NCBI GenBank assembly: GCA_018343915.1
Contig: JABRWF010000002.1
Span: 62,001 to 126,000 of the forward strand
Length of the DNA: 64,000 nucleotides
Direction: 5' to 3'
DNA from: Agroathelia rolfsii
Taxonomy: Eukaryota; Basidiomycota; Agaricomycetes; Amylocorticiales; Amylocorticiaceae
Every line of letters begins with the position of its first letter. The stretch's first letter is position 1. The position numbers and the translations under genes are program-made. Positions 11,021 to 21,733 of the stretch are shown piece after piece. The notes beneath the pieces were generated by a model. The model did not search any database. It was not told the DNA's origin and saw nothing but the letters and a program-made list of their open reading frames with translations.

Positions 11021-13102
11021 ATGGCCGAAATCCATGATCAGTTCGATACTGTCCTCATTCTTGACTTTGGATCACAATACAGCCACCTGATCACCCGTAG
11101 ATGTCGCGAGCATAATGTCTACGCAGAGCTCATGCCCTGCACGACAAAAATCTCAGAGATCCACTTTAAGCCAAAAGGTGAGCCGCCGAAAAAAATTCAT
11201 GCCCGGTCAGCATAGCATACAGAGTACTGATACTTCAACAGGAATCATCCTCTCCGGATCCCCATATTCGGTGTACGATGCTGATTCGCCCCATGCCGAT
11301 CCCGCCATCTACGATCTTGGTGTCCCTATCCTCGGTATATGCTACGGTCTCCAGGAGATGGCATGGAATTTTGGTGGCCAGGTTGCCAAATGCAGTCATC
11401 GAGAGTATGGCTTTGCAAATGTCCAAATTTCCAAGATTGGCGGCGACTCTGTAGACGCCTTGTTCCAGGGCCTAGGAGATGAAATGCAGGTCAGGCTTTA
11501 TCTATGTAGTAAATATTTTGGTCTAGTGCTCATTCACAGCCTCTGATCCCAGGTCTGTGTTTTCTATGCACCGATATTCCTTGAGATGGATGTGCTGAAC
11601 ATTGCCGTAGGTTTGGATGTCCCATGGAGACCAGCTTTCTGCTCCCCCGCAGGATTTCCATGTCATCGGTCGCACCCCAACGGCCCCATTCGCTGCTCTT
11701 GCCCACAATACCAAGCCATTCTATGGAATCCAATTCCATCCTGAGGTTACTCATTCTCCTCGTGGAAAAGAGGTCATCGGACGATTCATTCTCAACATTT
11801 GCAAGTGCAAAACAAACTGGACTATGGTCTGTCTACTTCCACTTTACAAGAACTTTGATTGTATCTCACCTAGCTCAAAAACTGAAAATAGGAGGAGTTC
11901 ATCGGTAAGGAGATCCAACGCATCCGCGACATCTGCGGTCCAAAAGGTCGCGTGATTGGTGCCGTCAGTGGTGGAGTGGATAGTACTGTAGCCGCAAAAC
12001 TGATGCACGAAGCCATCGGCGATCGGTATGTCCATAGGTACCTTATGTTGGATTTACTAATTTTACTACTGTAGCTTCCATGCAATTATGGTGGACAACG
12101 GTGTGCTTCGTCTCAACGAGGCAGCACAAGTTGAGAAAATGCTCAATAAAGATCTCGGCGTCAACCTAACTATTGTTGATGCCTCCGAGTTATTCCTCAA
12201 ACGACTTGAAGGAGTTGAAGATCCAGAAAAGAAGCGCAAGATTATCGGCAACACATTCATCAACGTATTTGAGGAGCATGCTGCCAAGCTCGAGGCGGAG
12301 GCTGAGAAAGAAATCGAGGCAGGTTCAACTGATAAGGGACAAATTGAGTGGCTCCTCCAAGGGACTCTCTATCCCGACGTCATAGAGAGTATTAGTTTCA
12401 AGGGCCCAAGTGCCACGATCAAAACTCATCATAATGTTGGTGGTTTGCTTGCAGAAATGAAGTTGAAATTGATCGAACCTTTACGTGAGCTCTTCAAAGG
12501 TCAGTAATCGACTTTTGTTAGCGCTTTTAACGATGGCTGACAATCGTTGTCATTCAAGACGAGGTCCGTGCACTTGGCCGACTGTTGAAAATTCCCAGCG
12601 CGCTCGTACAAAGGCACCCGTTCCCTGGTCCGGGTCTTGCAATCCGTATTCTTGGACCTGTAACCCGTGAACAAGTCCAGATCCTACAAAAGGCTGATAA
12701 CATCTACATTGAAGAAATCAGGAAAGCTGGCCTGTATGATCAAATCAGTCAGGCGTTTGCCGTATTGCTCCCTGTGCGTGCTGTTGGTGTCATGGGAGAT
12801 AAAAGAACGTATGATCAGGTACGCATATATCGAGACCTTAAGCCTCCAAAAAATATCGAATGTATATACACAGGTCATTGCTTTGCGTGCTGTGCAATCG
12901 GAGGACTTTATGACAGCAGACTGGTTCGTTTTCCCGCCAGAGGTCCTTCGACGTATTTCCTCTCGTATCACAAACGAAGTAGAAGGCATCAATCGCGTTA
13001 CCTATGACATTTCTTCTAAACCACCTGCTGTAAGTGATGAAGTTACTGATACCAGCTCGTGTTCTTACTAACTAGTGACCAAAGACCGTAGAATGGCTCT
13101 AA
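11021..13102 (+). CDS. GUA1: GMP synthase (glutamine-hydrolysing)
   Basis: Converts XMP to GMP with ATP and glutamine in purine synthesis. The glutamine amidotransferase half starts with [16 protein letters not shown], holds the nucleophile Cys in GICYGLQEM and the catalytic His in [11 protein letters not shown]. The ATP pyrophosphatase half has the P-loop SGGVDST. The dimerisation domain has [16 protein letters not shown] and the C-terminal region [20 protein letters not shown], ending KPPATVEWL. About seven introns interrupt it. The last one ends at CCAAAG, giving TAA 13100-13102. Length and motif order match fungal GMP synthases. A decayed copy of part of its 3' half lies about 2.8 kb downstream, inside a segmental duplication. 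Confidence 0.95.
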
Positions 13103-13679
13103 CATAGCCTCTCGGACTATCCTAGGCGATAAGAGTGCTGAGTGAATGTGCATGATGCATTACACGTGTAAATTACTCCAAAATAGTTTCTTTTCTAGAT
13201 TTGAGGCTAGAGTAATGCAATCATAATAACCAAAAGTTTCTACAATCCACAAAAGATCTAATTTATACATTGTCTTCTCCCACAATACTCCTTTCCACCC
13301 ATACATACTCCCAAAGTCGGACAAAAGGCAGATAAGAGTGGTCTTTCCCCGTCGCTCTTATTTATTGCATAAAAAAAAACTGCACATATTAATCCGGATC
13401 TATGCGTGTATATACACACTGGTTCTGAACGCAGTTTTTTGAGAGTGATAATATATTAGGTAGTAAGGTGGCTAGTCTCTGTTGATCTGTGCATCAAATA
13501 ATCAATGCTTAGCATTCGCTTTTTGTAACATTGCGGTGATCGTAACATGAATAAATAAAAAAAGGGATTCCATCAAATTCATGTGTCCTTGTCTATACCA
13601 AGACCTCGAGACCGAAATTGGGAGCGCTTGAGACCATGCAATGGCACGTTGCACTAAATGGAAATAAAACGGTGCGACC
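13103..13679. other. Convergent interval, GUA1 3' flank
   Basis: It lies between the stop codons of GUA1 and seven-TM copy A. The segment around 13371-13470 is recognisably repeated at 15361-15455, so this spacer was part of the duplicated unit. No gene is seen. Confidence 0.6.
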
Positions 13680-14945
13680 TCACGCTAATCTTGGATTGTT
13701 GTAAGAAGTAGTTAGTGTAGATGTCAGGCTATCGCCGTGAGCTCTGCCTTCAACAGATGTCTCCGAAAGAACGGTAATCGACCTTCTAGATGTGAATTCT
13801 ATTCTGGTGAGAGGAACGGAGTTGGACTCGGATGAGGATACCCGGTCCCCGTTGGTGTGTGATGCTATCCACCAGATGGTAAGTGTGGGGGCAATACATT
13901 GAGCAGAATTTTGCAGGGCTAGTGCAAGGTTTTGCACATAGCTGTTCACGGCGACGGTAAGGACGAAGATCAGAGCGAAGATAGTGTAAAGCGCTGAACT
14001 CTCAATGAAGATAGCTATCAAGGGCAGATACGTTCCTTGGTGCGAGCCCATAAACGGTGCTATGCGTCTGTGCTGTAGCCATAGCTTGGCACAGATGGAC
14101 ACTGTCGAGATTATATTCAGTGCAATGGAAGGATACCATGCAGCTGCTGCAACGGGTGTGAGAACAAATTCCTGGTATGGGTGAAGAATGATGGCGATGA
14201 CGATAAGAACTAAAGTGGTAACCAAATCCCTGCATCAGCTTCAAAAGAAAGAGCCTCGTTGTACATAAGACCAACCTATGGTGGCTACATAAAGCAAAGC
14301 AGGAAAGGCGACCAGAAGATAGCTCCTGTCGAAGATGACAAAGAATCGCCAAAGCTAAGAGGGAAGAGAAAGGGTGAGTACGTGTTTTGGATGATCATAC
14401 ACATGCGGATAGCAGATCATAGAAGCTTACTAGCAATCCATCTTGTAACCAGACTGTGATGGCACTGGTAATAATACTAGTTACGAGAGGCCAGCTAGAC
14501 GTCTGTTCTCTGATGTAGGCAAGGGGTCCACCAGGATAATTACGGTCTGCTATGAATGCTTTCTGATACCTGACGACGAGGGCAGCGTTTGTAACCGTGT
14601 TAAGAAGAAATATGGTGGTCGTATAAGTAAAAGCCAGCCAAGCAAACTTTCTAGAACGTCGATATAAGGCATGTGTGCAGAGGATATACACGATGGCAAG
14701 GCAACCTAGCGAAAGCGCCGGCAATCCGATATCATTAGTTCCAGCAGCTCAGCGCACAGTGCTCTGGAGCAGCAGACTAAAGTCTTACCATAGCCAAAGT
14801 TGGACAAGACCACAATCAGGTAATTGGATGTTTCCTTCCACAGATCGTATGCACTACCAACGAAGAGTGAAAAACTATAGCAACAGTCGCAGCGAACCAG
14901 GCCATGATGGTCGATTACTCACGATTCGTCAGGGGCCCATGACAT
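13680..14945 (-). CDS. Seven-TM-like membrane protein, copy A of a tandem pair
   Basis: Polytopic membrane protein of a large family that is unnamed in agaricomycetes; function unknown. The ATG at 14945 opens MSWAPDES. After an intron comes AYDLWKETSNYLIVVLSNFGYG (TM1), then LAIVYILCTHALYRR and TIFLLNTVTNAALVV (TM2-3) and the conserved extracellular-type loop DRNYPGGPLAYIREQ. Later TMs include LLVAFPALLYVA, TTLVLIVIAIIL, WYPSIALNIISTV and ALYTIFALIFVLTVA. A Ser/Thr-rich tail follows the last TM. Introns interrupt after MSWAPDES, after FGYG, after DGLL (GTAAGC) and before DLVTTL. The stop is TGA 13682-13680. The layout resembles a GPCR-like topology, but no ligand or G-protein motif can be claimed. 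Confidence 0.82.
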
Positions 14946-15212
14946 GCTTTGAATACTACCATACAATTAAACAGGCGTCTCCAGAGGTCTTGAGATGGCA
15001 ATTTCCACAAGCTGAGCGACTGTTAGTAAAGGGAAAAGGTAGGAGAGACTGCAGACGTCGCTTGCCCACTGGCATTGAGCGCTCCGAGTAGCAGCATCAC
15101 AAATGATGGACTGGGATTTGATGGATGATTTGTTTGTGTAAATCGGTGTTGGAGTTTGATAAATGATGGTTTGTCTGCGTCAATCAATTGGTGATACCAC
15201 ATATACTATTGC

Positions 15213-15337
15213 CATAGAGAGCATTAGCTTCAAGGGTCCAAGCGCCACGATCATAATGTTGGTGGTCTGCTCGAGGAAATTGATCGAGCCTTCAAAGGTC
15301 AGTACTCGACTTTTGTTAGCGATTCTACAAAAGGCTG
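15213..15337 (+). pseudogene. Decayed fragment of GUA1 (GMP synthase)
   Basis: The segment matches GUA1 exon and intron sequence beginning at 12381. It encodes [12 protein letters not shown] in the same frame, continues through a piece of ATAATGTTGGTGGT and AAATTGATCGA, the same exon end TTCAAAG, and the same intron start GTCAGTA-TCGACTTTTGTTAGCG. It then jumps to CTACAAAAGGCTG of a later exon (near 12684). Several internal deletions break the frame, and the rest of the gene is absent, so it is a non-functional relic. In the first 39 bases the four differences from GUA1 are all at third codon positions and silent. Confidence 0.85.
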
Positions 15338-15635
15338 TGTTACTTTCACCCCCTGCATAAATAAACTGCACATGTTTAATCCCAATCTATGTATATATGT
15401 ACACAATAATCCTGATCGCAGTGTTATGAAAGTGATAATGTATTGGGTAGTAAAGTGGCTAGTGTGTGCGGCAAGAGACATTTACTTTTTGTAACGTTGC
15501 GGTGATCGTGAAATAAAAAGGGATTCCATCAAATTCATATATCCTTGTCCATATAAAGACCTCGAAATCGAGATCGGGACCGCTTGAGACCATGCAATGG
15601 CATGTCGCGCTCAAGAGCGACAAAACGGTGCGATC

Positions 15636-16863
15636 TTATGCTGATCTTGGATCGTCATAAGAAGTCGTTGGCATAGATGCCAGACCATCGCTGTGAGCTC
15701 TGCCTTCAACAGATGTCTCCGAAAGAACGGTAATCGACCTTCTAGATGTGAATTCTATTCTGGTGAGAGGAACGGAGTTGGACTCGGATGAGGATACCCG
15801 GTCCCCGTTGGTGTGTGATGCTATCCACCAGATGGTAAGTGTGGGGGCAATACATTGAGCAGAATTTTGCAGGGCTAGTGCAAGGTTTTGCACATAGCTG
15901 TTCACGGCGACGGTAAGGACGAAGATCAGAGCGAAGATGGTGTAAAGCGCTGAACTCTCAATGAAGATAGCTATCAAGGGCAGATACATTGTCCGGTGCG
16001 GGCCCATGGACAGTGCTGTGCGTCTGTGCTGTAGCCATAGCTTGGCACAGATGGACACTGTCGAGATTATGTTCAGTGCAATGGAAGGATACCATGCAGC
16101 CGCTCCAACGGGTGTGAGAACAAATTCTTGGTGTGGGTGAAGAATGATGGCGACGACGACAAGAACTGAAGTGGTAACAAAATTCCTGTATCAGCATCGA
16201 AACAAAAGGCCTCATTATACACAAGACTGACTTATCGTGGCTGCATAGAGCAATATAGGAAGAGCGACCAGAAGATAGCTCCTGTTGAAGATGACAAAGA
16301 ATCGCCAAAGCTAGGAGGGGTGAATGCTCAGGATGATTATGCGCATGTGGATGGCAGATAACAAAAGCTTACTAGCAATCCATCTTGTAGCCAGGCCGTG
16401 ACAGCACCCGTAACAACGCTGGTTACAAGAGGCCAGCTGGATGTCTGTTCCCTGATGTAGGCAAGGGGTCCGCCAGGGTAATTGCGGTCTGCTATGAACA
16501 CCTTCTGATACCTGACGACAATGGCAGCGTTGGTGACCGTATTGAGAAGAAAGATTATGGTTGTGTAAATAAAAGCCAGCCATGCAAATTTGCCAGAACG
16601 TCGATACAAGGCATGGATGCAGAGCATATACACGATGGCAAGGCAACCTGGTGAACGCGTTGACAATTCAACTTAGCGCTCAGGAGTAGCAGAACAGGAT
16701 TTTACCATAGCCGAAGTTTGACAGGGCCACGATCAGGTAATTAGACGTCTCCTTCCACAGGTCGTATGCGCTGAATCAAAAGCTGTAGCAACACGGGCAA
16801 TAGGGACGACCAAGCCATGCCGCCTAGGACAATTACTCACGATTCGTCAGGAGCCCATGACAT
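15636..16863 (-). CDS. Seven-TM-like membrane protein, copy B of a tandem pair
   Basis: Tandem paralogue of the gene at 13680-14945, with the same exon structure and start MSWAPDES (ATG 16863). All introns keep valid borders: GTGAGT after DES, GTAAAA after FGYG, GTAAGC after DGLL and GTCTTG before NFVTTS. No internal stop is seen, so it appears intact. The loop DRNYPGGPLAYIREQ and the TM segments are conserved. The C-terminal tail differs at its end (PTTSYDDPRSA). Bases 15693-15987 are nearly identical to copy A while the flanks differ clearly, which suggests recent sequence exchange. Function is unknown. Confidence 0.82.
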
Positions 16864-17455
16864 GCCTTGAACAGTACCATACGGTCAGACAGGCGTCTCC
16901 AAAGGCCTTGAGGTAGGTTCACGGGCAGACTGAAATGGCTGGCGGCCGATGAAGGGCAAAGACAGAAGAAGGAGCGGCGGCTCGCTCTTGTTGCTTGTCC
17001 ATCGAGCGCCCTGCTAGTGCGGGTAGTGCCGACATCACGGTGATTGAGGAGAATTTGATAAATGACTTGTCGCTTACTACTTATTGCTCCCGTACTGCCA
17101 GTGCATCTCATTTCTACCTTGTATTTTGTAATGTTCCAACATAAGTTGACATGTACTATGTACGCGCACAATGTGCCTAGAATTATAATTTGTTAATAAT
17201 CACTAACTAGTACTACTACAGTATTCCCTGCGCAATAATATGATTTCCATCATTTGAGTAGGAGATCAGCATCCTTTCATGTCTTCTTACAGCCATCTAT
17301 TACTAGGACAACCAGGCATTACATATCTAGATCATAAAATACGATTACGCCGACTATAGAACTGACACAAGCACTCCCGTGGGGGACAACACAGAGCACT
17401 TGTCAAGAAGAGGCGGCAGGACCCAGCTGCCTATCATCGCATCGCGAAATACAGT
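16864..17455. other. Intergenic interval upstream of copy B
   Basis: It lies between the start of seven-TM copy B and the 3' end of the mannosyltransferase. The first 200 bp show weak similarity to the 5' flank of copy A (for example TTTGATAAATGA). The rest is AT-rich without supported genes. Confidence 0.5.
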
Positions 17456-19173
17456 TTAAAGTGGGAGGCTCCTGTCATGCCGAACTACCACTGCTTCTGG
17501 CGAGCTGGAGCGATTGGGCATCCTTTCCCAGATCGGCTCTACATCTGGACCATCCAAGTCTCCGGCACCGTCCCATCCCCAGCACCATACTAAAGCAATA
17601 AAATATGATATAAGATAGGGTAATAGATATTATAAAAAATACAACTTGCCATGGTCGGGTCCTGGAAGGAAGTCAAGAGGGATATCCTCTTCGTCAATAA
17701 ACAGACGGTCGTGCGGTCCAAACCATGTTCGATCTTGCGGGTCCGTTAACGGATTGTCGGGTAACCCGCCCATGCGTACATAACCACGGATAGCGGTCAG
17801 ATTCCTTCGTGTAGGATGTATAATTTCGTAAACTTTCTGCTTAAACAATTACTAGGGCCCGAGTCAAGTGGACAGGACTGATCGACGTACACTATCATAA
17901 GCGAGCTTGACTCGTGGAACCATCATGATACGACCGTATCCAGCTTCCCAATAGTCGTTGCAAATTAAACTGCACTCGGATGCGGAGCACTCGCCTTCCG
18001 TGATCCTCGCCATGCGGAAGCGGACATGAGGAGGCGTATAGAATGGCGCAGGATCCAGGATGGCGATACCGTTCCAACAGGATTGGACCTGAATAGGAAG
18101 ATGCTTCTGCCAGCGCTCGTTAGACGGCGCGTGATGGAAGATGTTTTCGAATGGGGCGTTCTCCAGAGCGGTCCCGTTAAGATCGCGGGCGACCCAGTTA
18201 TCGTAGAAGACAGGCTGCCCAAGGTCGTCATGGTACATGTAGTCGGCAGCACAGGTGATGCCAGCGTTGTTCAGCCGAGACTGATAAATCAGTTCGAGAA
18301 GGTCATCCACGCAGGGCAGAATATCGTTCATGAAAATGATGGTGTCAAAGTACTCGTTCTCGGCATCGCGCAATTCATGCAACGGAACAAATGCCGCATT
18401 GCGAACCTCGGCCAGATATTCAATACGATGATTGAATGCGCCTCGTCTACGCATAGACGTGCGAATCGTGATTCTTATGCCGACGGAACGTGTCAGGGAG
18501 TCAAAAATTCGGAGTAGTGCCTTGGTTTGGTCGGAGGAGCCGTTTTCGTAGATGGAAATGAAGACATTTTGATATCCCAGGATGGAACTCACACGAAATA
18601 GTGTTGCAAAAAGGTCAGGAATAACATCAAACGAGTTGTAGAGGTTGATGGCAAAGTAGTATTTATGATCACTCGACGTCAGATCCCGTTTCGAGTGCTG
18701 GTGGTCGGTAGGGTCTGCGGCAACGATCCCAAAAGACTCGAGCCAGGAGCCGGATGAGGGTTGCTGGTGTCCTACGAGGCTAGCATAGCGTGCCCTGGCC
18801 TGCTCAGAGTACAGGGCCTGGGAATGTCGGGTGCATTCTTTGGTGTAATGCGGGGAGAGGTTCGTGAGCAGGTCGAGGACTCGCCTTCGTTTTTCTGGAG
18901 AAGGGACTTCGATTGGCTGACGAGATATTGGTCTGGAGCCTTTAACGGAGGGCGTATAGGCGCTTCCCCTCCATGATGTCGTTGGCTGTTGTTTATGGGA
19001 TGATGCTCAGGGAGAAGTCCAGGCTAGTAAGAAGTACATCGTCTATTACGCACAGTCGTCGACCACGAGAACAGTTTTGTGAGAAACACGCCAATGCAGA
19101 CGCCAATTAGGATGGCCAACGGGGTTGGCGTCTGCCTCAGGCGAGCCGCAAGACTGGGCTGCTTTGGCTGCAT
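17456..19173 (-). CDS. CAP59/CMT1-type alpha-1,3-mannosyltransferase (GT69 family)
   Basis: Type II Golgi glycosyltransferase related to Cryptococcus CAP59 and CMT1, which act in capsule polysaccharide synthesis. The ATG at 19173 gives a short basic N-terminus and a signal anchor (PLAILIGVCIGVFLTKLF). The lumenal catalytic domain contains HKYYFAINLYNSFDVIPDL, VFISIYENGSSDQTK, the conserved acidic segment FMNDILPCVDDLLELIYQ, CAADYMYHDD, FYDNWVARDLNG and QVQSCWNGIAILD. The C-terminal part has GDLDGPDVEPIWERMP. Introns lie near 19.05, 17.85 and 17.6 kb, and the last is a GC-AG intron (17590-17649). The stop is 17458-17456. It shares a 239-bp intergenic region with a divergent SGNH-type gene. Donor and product in this fungus are unknown. 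Confidence 0.88.
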
Positions 19174-19412
19174 GGCAGAGAAAGAGCGCTGAGCGTGCTG
19201 CCCTGGAGATGGATGAGAAAGAGAGAGTTTGTGTATATGCCCACTGGTTTTCACCAGGCTTGGCTTCAGACCACGACGACGACGATCGACGTTTCTTCTT
19301 GTTACTCTCGTTGCACTTGGCTTGCTATCCTTTTGCTCGACGCATTTATCGCATAAGTCTTTGTTGACTACCGCCCGTCCTCGCTTCCTACAAATCGCCC
19401 TCCAACGCGCGG
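19174..19412. promoter_or_regulatory. Bidirectional promoter, mannosyltransferase / SGNH gene
   Basis: The two start codons are divergent and 239 bp apart, so both promoters must fit here unless one reaches into the neighbouring gene. No clear TATA box is seen. If the downstream ATG at 19476 is used by the plus gene, the region is 302 bp. Confidence 0.5.
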
Positions 19413-21482
19413 ATGCAGCGCCGATCAACAAAGGCTGCTCACATTTCCCCCCCTACGCTGAGAGACTCAGACCAGATGGCCCATGGTCGGGATAGGAGCT
19501 CGAGGCTCAACCAAAAGGTCCTAGGCGTCACAAATCGCATTTGGCTCATCGTCTCTCTTTTTCTCTTCGTTCTTTTCCTTACTCGCCTTATTCTCCCGTC
19601 GAGCAAGGCAAACTCGCATACATACTTGACAACACACCTAAAGCCAATAAATTACGTTAATGTCACTGAGGACAGGCCGAACCCGTTTCCTTTTTGTCCC
19701 GTCTATGGCCCAGGTGATGAACTGGGCGCTAAGTATAGCCCCATGACACTCTCTCAGAGCAGACTTCATCTTGGAAGCGGGGCGAGGGTACAGCGCCTTT
19801 TACAAAAGGCGCTGAAGGGGCAACCCGTCACTATCAGTGTCCTTGGTGGCTCGAGTAAGCATCTGTGTAATTTTATCCGTATCGGAGGCACTTTGTCCTC
19901 TCATGTTTCGTGGATGGCTACTCTATTGTGTATTCTGTCCACCACTTTATTATCTTTGTCTTTGGATATCCTATCCGATTCCACAAATGAACCTGACATC
20001 TTTATCCAATACAGTTTCAGCCTGTCATGGTGCTGGTGATGACCCTCTTTCGACCCAATGCTATCCGTCCCGTTTCTTCCAGTGGTGGAATACCGTCTTT
20101 CCTCATCCCGCATCAGAGCTCACCAACGGTGCCATGCGCCGAACCAACTCAGAATATTTCAGCTTTTGTAATGGCCACCATCTACCGGATTATACAGACC
20201 TAGTTATTCTCGAATTCGATGTCGACGATTCCGCGTATGAGATTTCATTTCTCTCAAGTCTGTCAGAGTGTCTAATTGTGGTCATTTCAGCGATTCAGGA
20301 ACGTTAGAAAACTTTGAATTGCTTGTCCGTTCTATCCTTATCCGATCCGATCATCCAGCGGTCATCATCCTTGGTCATTTTAGCCCACAAATCCACCATG
20401 AGCATGGCTTCTCTGGTCCAGACCACTGGCATTCGCTGGTCGCGCAGTTTTATGACGTGCCTCACGTTAGGTGAGCTACGCCACTTTTCATAACTTGTAT
20501 GCGCCATCCTAACATTATCTTCAGTGTCAAATCAGTGATTTATAGTGACTACATGGCGAACCCATCCTTAGTTCATGACAAATACTACGCTGATCCCGTG
20601 CTTGCCAATGGCGCAGGGCATCAGGTCATGGCAGATGTATTAATCGCATACATCCAATCCCAGATTTGTGATGCCTGGGCCATTGCTACCGGCTCGTCAT
20701 ATCATGTTAATCTAATAGGCAGTGGCGTTGTTTCCGGTGAGGGTTCAGGGGAGGCAAAAGGACTTTTTGGAGGTGTAGGTCAGCGCAAGGGAGGTGGTGT
20801 TGCGCCTAACCCTGATAGTAATGTCGAAGGGGAAATTGTCGATAACCGGAAGATCACCCCCGAAAACACCGACTCGGACGCGAATGGCAAAACACCTGCA
20901 TTGCCTTCTTATCTTGGTGTACCTCCCGCACGGCTCAACACACGACCGGACAGTGAGCGGGCATTTGTAGAGGTCGCACCCTACTGTGTATCGGCGAACG
21001 ACTTGATCAATCCCCTGCCGCCCTCGCTCTTCTACGGGTCCGGATGGAAAGCGGTGCATCCATCCACAGGTCGGGCGTCCCACGTGACAAGCGAGCATTA
21101 TTGGTACGCCACTCAACCAGCTAGCAAGCTGCGCATTCCTATTCAAGTTGGCGCGGGCGATATTGGAGTGTATTATCTACAAGAACCCATCGATGACGTG
21201 AAGGAAGGGAGCGCCGTGGAATGCTGGGTGGACGATAACTATGCTGGTGCTAGGGTCATCGAAAACTCGGCAGACGTGAAAGAAACGACTCCAGTGTAAG
21301 TTATCCTTCTAAATGATTCGGGGCGAAAAACAAAAACAAAGGAAATCGACTAATAACTGAACAGTTTGGAGCTCATCGACCGCCATGTCTCACGGGGACC
21401 TCATTTCATAGAATGTATGTTGCAGGGCACCGAAGGTGAAGCTGTGCCGCCTTTCAAAATTGTGGGGATATTTTCAACATGA
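19413..21482 (+). CDS. SGNH/GDSL-fold surface enzyme with N-terminal membrane anchor
   Basis: Predicted type II membrane protein with an SGNH hydrolase or O-acetyltransferase-like domain. An N-terminal anchor (IWLIVSLFLFVLFLTRLIL) is followed by the nucleophile block VLGGSISACHGAG, assembled across an intron. Further family segments are YPSRFFQWWNTVFPHP, LTNGAMRRTNSEYF, a block with LILGHFSPQ-like spacing (IILGHFSPQIHHEHG), FYDVPHVS, and the C-terminal catalytic His block NGAGHQVMAD. A beta-rich extension of about 200 residues follows, ending FKIVGIFST before TGA 21480-21482. Four GT-AG introns are visible. The start could be 19413 or, more simply, MAHGRDRSSR at 19476. Divergent pairing with a CAP59-like transferase suggests a role in surface glycan modification, which is inference. 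Confidence 0.82.
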
Positions 21483-21733
21483 ATTTGACTTGTTTTGTTT
21501 GCTGTGCAATGTATGGGATATAGACTATGATGGGTACGACTGTAGAGTATATTATCGCGCCCCTAATAATAATATTATGACAACTGTGTCGACGCACGGA
21601 CCAGGTTGGCTGAAATTTCCGTTGTGGCTGACGGTGGCTGATCCAGATGGCGTATATATCACTCCCATAATCTCCTCCCTTCACACTCCCTGTCTCCCCC
21701 TACTGACTTTCCCCGTGTGCAACACTTAATTCG

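Larger units (their letters stand above)
15213..16863. repeat. Second copy of a GUA1-3'/seven-TM segmental duplication
   Basis: This block parallels 12381-14945 in order and orientation: GUA1 fragment, GUA1 3' spacer (15361-15455 matches about 13371-13470) and the seven-TM gene. The copy is shorter because the GUA1 part has suffered deletions. Coding similarity between the two seven-TM genes is high throughout, with one almost identical central block. Confidence 0.85.
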
